64,000 bases of DNA from Candidatus Sumerlaeota bacterium (GTDB taxonomy: Bacteria; Sumerlaeota; Sumerlaeia; Sumerlaeales; Sumerlaeaceae): positions 22,444 through 86,443 of the forward strand of contig JAPLSQ010000073.1 in assembly GCA_026398535.1 (NCBI GenBank), given 5' to 3'. How positions within the stretch are numbered: the stretch's first letter is position 1; the number at the start of each line of letters is the position of its first letter. A model generated the notes under the pieces. That model did no database searches and was not told where the DNA came from. It was given only the letters and a program-made list of their open reading frames with translations. Shown piece after piece: positions 63,001 through 64,000 of the stretch. A program made the translations under genes and the position numbers.

Positions 63001-63340
63001 TACGCGCGATGGATAGATTGGACGCCGAGAACCGTCCGCCCTTTTCGCGGTAACGCAGCGTCAGATCGTTCGTGCGCAATGTCAGCCAGCCGCCCGCGCG
63101 CGACGTGGTGAATTGCGGAACGGTCATGCGCCTGTTCATGAAGGCCAGCGAGGACCGGTCCTCAAATCGCCCGGACGGCGACCATTCCAGCCGGATGAGC
63201 GCCGACGCCAGCACCGTGAATCGGGCGTTCCCCGCCTGGACAACCGCCGCGGCGGCGGCAATCACCTCTCCCTGCAGGGCGGGTGATTGCATGACACAAA
63301 AAACCGTAAGAATCGCGCACAGCGCGTGATGAATACGCAT
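60002..63340 (-). CDS. GH31 alpha-glycosidase with C-terminal binding domains
   Basis: The 1112-residue protein has a signal peptide (to about residue 24) and a GH31 barrel (about 205-560): PPRFAFGGWWSRYWAYTDKE, LDVLVVDMDWH, MGVDFWWIDWQQG (nucleophile Asp), GFSGDTFCDWATL (general acid region) and GCWSHDLGGH. A beta-sandwich follows (WLPPGAWVNWFTGE, then a DUF5110-like stretch). Residues about 900-1105 end in a carbohydrate-binding-like module with SDDGVAVWLNGKEIHR. GH31 covers alpha-glucosidases and alpha-xylosidases; the substrate is not decided. It is probably periplasmic or secreted. Confidence 0.9.
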   Translation of the reverse strand: MRIHHALCAILTVFCVMQSPALQGEVIAAAAAVVQAGNARFTVLASALIRLEWSPSGRFEDRSSLAFMNRRMTVPQFTTSRAGGWLTLRTNDLTLRYREKGGRFSASNLSIARNDGMFTWRPGMKDAGNLGSTTRTLDNVSGACALDPGLISRNGWALVDDSRNIVLDNSDWPWAAPRETQTPDHAADWYFFGHGRDYKRALADFIAVSGRPPMPPRFAFGGWWSRYWAYTDKELKTLVKEFRDHGVPLDVLVVDMDWHLDGWTGYTWNPKYFPDPAGFLKWAHDEGLRVTLNLHPADGVGKHEAAFTDVARAMGLDPAKTDKVPFDCADRRFVEAYFKYLHHPLERMGVDFWWIDWQQGRQSKMTGLDPLPWLNYLHWTDMERNSDRAGARPLIMSRWGGLGSHRTPMGFSGDTFCDWATLAFQPGFTAMAGNAGYGCWSHDLGGHQPGQTAPELFARWIQWGAVNPVLRTHGTKNPNCERRLWAFPADVYHAAKQAWLMRYALIPYIYDAWREYHDTGIPLVRPLYYDWPEMSEAYKRPGQYMFGPDIMAAPVAEPGDFVSSCALSKIWLPPGAWVNWFTGETVEGPRQIARAVPLEEIPLWVRAGAIIPTAPVYTDEITSMPQRDPSASDATATDRKERVVLANTASQPKDFLILRVYPGARGVTTLYEDDGATTGYLRGEFTRTRITMESPARTGRTRIVIHPAQGSYPGMPKQRRFAARFCGIKSSGQLTTVTINGQPLAMDSQCQQSSGWGWTQDRELYVRAPRIPSSGQIEIEVQQQPSATKERLERAGARRLLDQTGNFPPLKLQHDVLRALGVYPDVQVISAAGGRFKIRANLWLTRPVKGLSAKLTAAAPGPGWKPARISSRLMPLEADKPAAANIEFRGSAGAAVKTCRLDAELLLSADDFTLTVPIRRILFPSINSWLIAGPFDNPEGVKLGRVFPPETGRLAACAEAGGRKGGCPEMVSRIVKPGAKYTGKDGGRIGWRRVTRPLKPGADPSEEFFVDLHKVFGKPHDNAVAYALACLNASRDTTATLAIGSDDGVAVWLNGKEIHRVETGRAYTSGQDRIEIHLKKGANPLLLKISQGGFGWGFSAHVDAGGEIVNSD

Positions 63341-63555
63341 GATGACACATCCCGATCGTTATTCAGTCTCAGAAATCACCATCTTCGATAGACTGTTTAA
63401 TTGCTCATGGCAAGCGGGCAAATGTGTTTACCGCCTCTTTACAGACCGCGGAAAACGCGGTCTTGTTGTTCCGCTTATTCCGATTTGTTTCGCGGCGCGG
63501 CGGTTTTCCCGCGGAATATGCGGAGTGATGACTGCTCATATTAAGGAGGCTGGCA

Positions 63556-63864
63556 GTGTTCATTGTTCATGTGTTTGTTCATGTGAAACCGGGCGACATT
63601 GAGGCGTTCGAGGCGGCGACTGTGGAAAACGCCGCGAACAGCCTGAAAGAGCCGGGCGTCGCGCGTTTCGATTTCATGCGCAGGCAGGACGACCGCGCGC
63701 GCTTTGTGCTCGTTGAGGTCTACCGCTCGCCCGAGGATGCCGCGCGCCACAAGGAGACGGCCCATTACATCAAGTGGCGCGACACGGTTGCGGATATGAT
63801 GGCCGAACCGCGCGCGAGCGTGAAGTACGACAATATTTTCCCTCAAGACCCCGGCTGGGACTGA
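63556..63864 (+). CDS. Antibiotic-biosynthesis-monooxygenase-fold protein (LsrG/YgiN-like)
   Basis: The start is a GTG with a strong AAGGAGG (63543-63549) 6 nt upstream. The 102-residue protein has the dimeric ferredoxin-like ABM layout: [62 protein letters not shown], and a FPQDPGWD tail. Homologues include LsrG and YgiN, which act on small quinones or sugar phosphates. The role is unknown. Confidence 0.85.
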   Translation: MFIVHVFVHVKPGDIEAFEAATVENAANSLKEPGVARFDFMRRQDDRARFVLVEVYRSPEDAARHKETAHYIKWRDTVADMMAEPRASVKYDNIFPQDPGWD

Positions 63865-63913
63865 TCCTTCGCGCAACCGTTCTTCTCTGAAGCGCGCGGC
63901 GCTGCTCCTTGCG

Positions 63914-64000
63914 TCACTCCCACTCGATGGTGCTGGGCGGTTTTGAGCTGACATCGTAGACGACACGGTTGACGCCCGGCGCCTCGTTGATGATGCGCGA
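63914..64000 (-). CDS. guaA: GMP synthase, C-terminal end (5' end outside window)
   Basis: The minus-strand frame runs in from the right edge for 28 residues and stops at 63914. SRIINEAPGVNRVVYDVSS followed by KPPSTIEWE is the near-invariant C-terminus of glutamine-hydrolysing GMP synthase, which converts XMP to GMP. The rest lies outside the window. Confidence 0.92.
   Translation of the reverse strand, partial: SRIINEAPGVNRVVYDVSSKPPSTIEWE

Noticed and set aside
1..64000. tRNA or rRNA genes
   Set aside because: I scanned intergenic stretches by eye for T-loop motifs and cloverleaf spacing and found no convincing case; a covariance-model scan would be decisive.

Overview
The window is GC-rich, densely coded DNA from a Gram-negative-type free-living bacterium. 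Evidence for an outer envelope and a heterotrophic life includes Sec and lipoprotein signals, an O-antigen-ligase-like protein, a NamZ-type muramidase, several lipid-linked sugar transferases (GT-C fold), and secreted or periplasmic glycosidases of families 43, 31 and 106. The mix (repeated GspG-like pseudopilins with a WGNPY motif, large PVC-style glycosidases, LssY_C, DUF4911, a proposed PGM-like homoserine kinase) resembles deep-branching heterotrophs such as Sumerlaeota, Hydrogenedentota or the PVC group. That placement is an impression only; no rRNA or tRNA gene was recognised.

Layout. 1-13.3 kb: the end of a class-A-beta-lactamase-like hydrolase, carbamate kinase, a small membrane protein/lipoprotein pair, a threonine pair (thrC plus a phosphoglycerate-mutase-like proposed homoserine kinase, 4-nt overlap), a decayed MarR gene beside an ABC exporter, an LssY_C protein, a DUF4911 protein, an O-antigen-ligase/TPR protein and a Memo-family protein. 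13.5-25.5 kb: GH43 and a GT2 (8-nt overlap), a phosphoesterase, ksgA with a GT-C protein, an epimerase plus DHDPS-like pair closed by a clear terminator, tsf, a CPA2 antiporter, ferritin, and a tiny membrane protein behind a near-consensus sigma-54 promoter. 25.6-35.8 kb: ribBA and ribE, two GT-C-like membrane proteins, a GT2-methyltransferase fusion, NamZ and ffh.

36.2-40.0 kb is the most unusual block: five tandem pseudopilin genes, the first having lost its prepilin N-terminus, with no secretion ATPase, platform protein, secretin or prepilin peptidase in view. 40.2-50.5 kb: an MFS exporter, an FAD oxidoreductase, mutS, thiE, xylulokinase and an asparagine-synthetase homologue whose catalytic cysteine position is tyrosine. 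50.6-64 kb: a divergent GH106 rhamnosidase / rhamnulokinase pair, a scar of two transposase fragments of different families, two more GT-C proteins, a DinB-like protein, a large GH31 enzyme, a small monooxygenase-fold protein and the 3' end of guaA.

Functionally the window combines housekeeping genes (tsf, ffh, ksgA, mutS, ribBA/ribE, thiE, thrC, guaA) with envelope glycosylation and plant- or algal-polysaccharide use: xylan/arabinan (GH43), alpha-glucosides or xylosides (GH31), rhamnosides (GH106), xylulokinase and rhamnulokinase. Decay is visible at three places (MarR, first pseudopilin, transposases), and a short palindrome recurs between genes.
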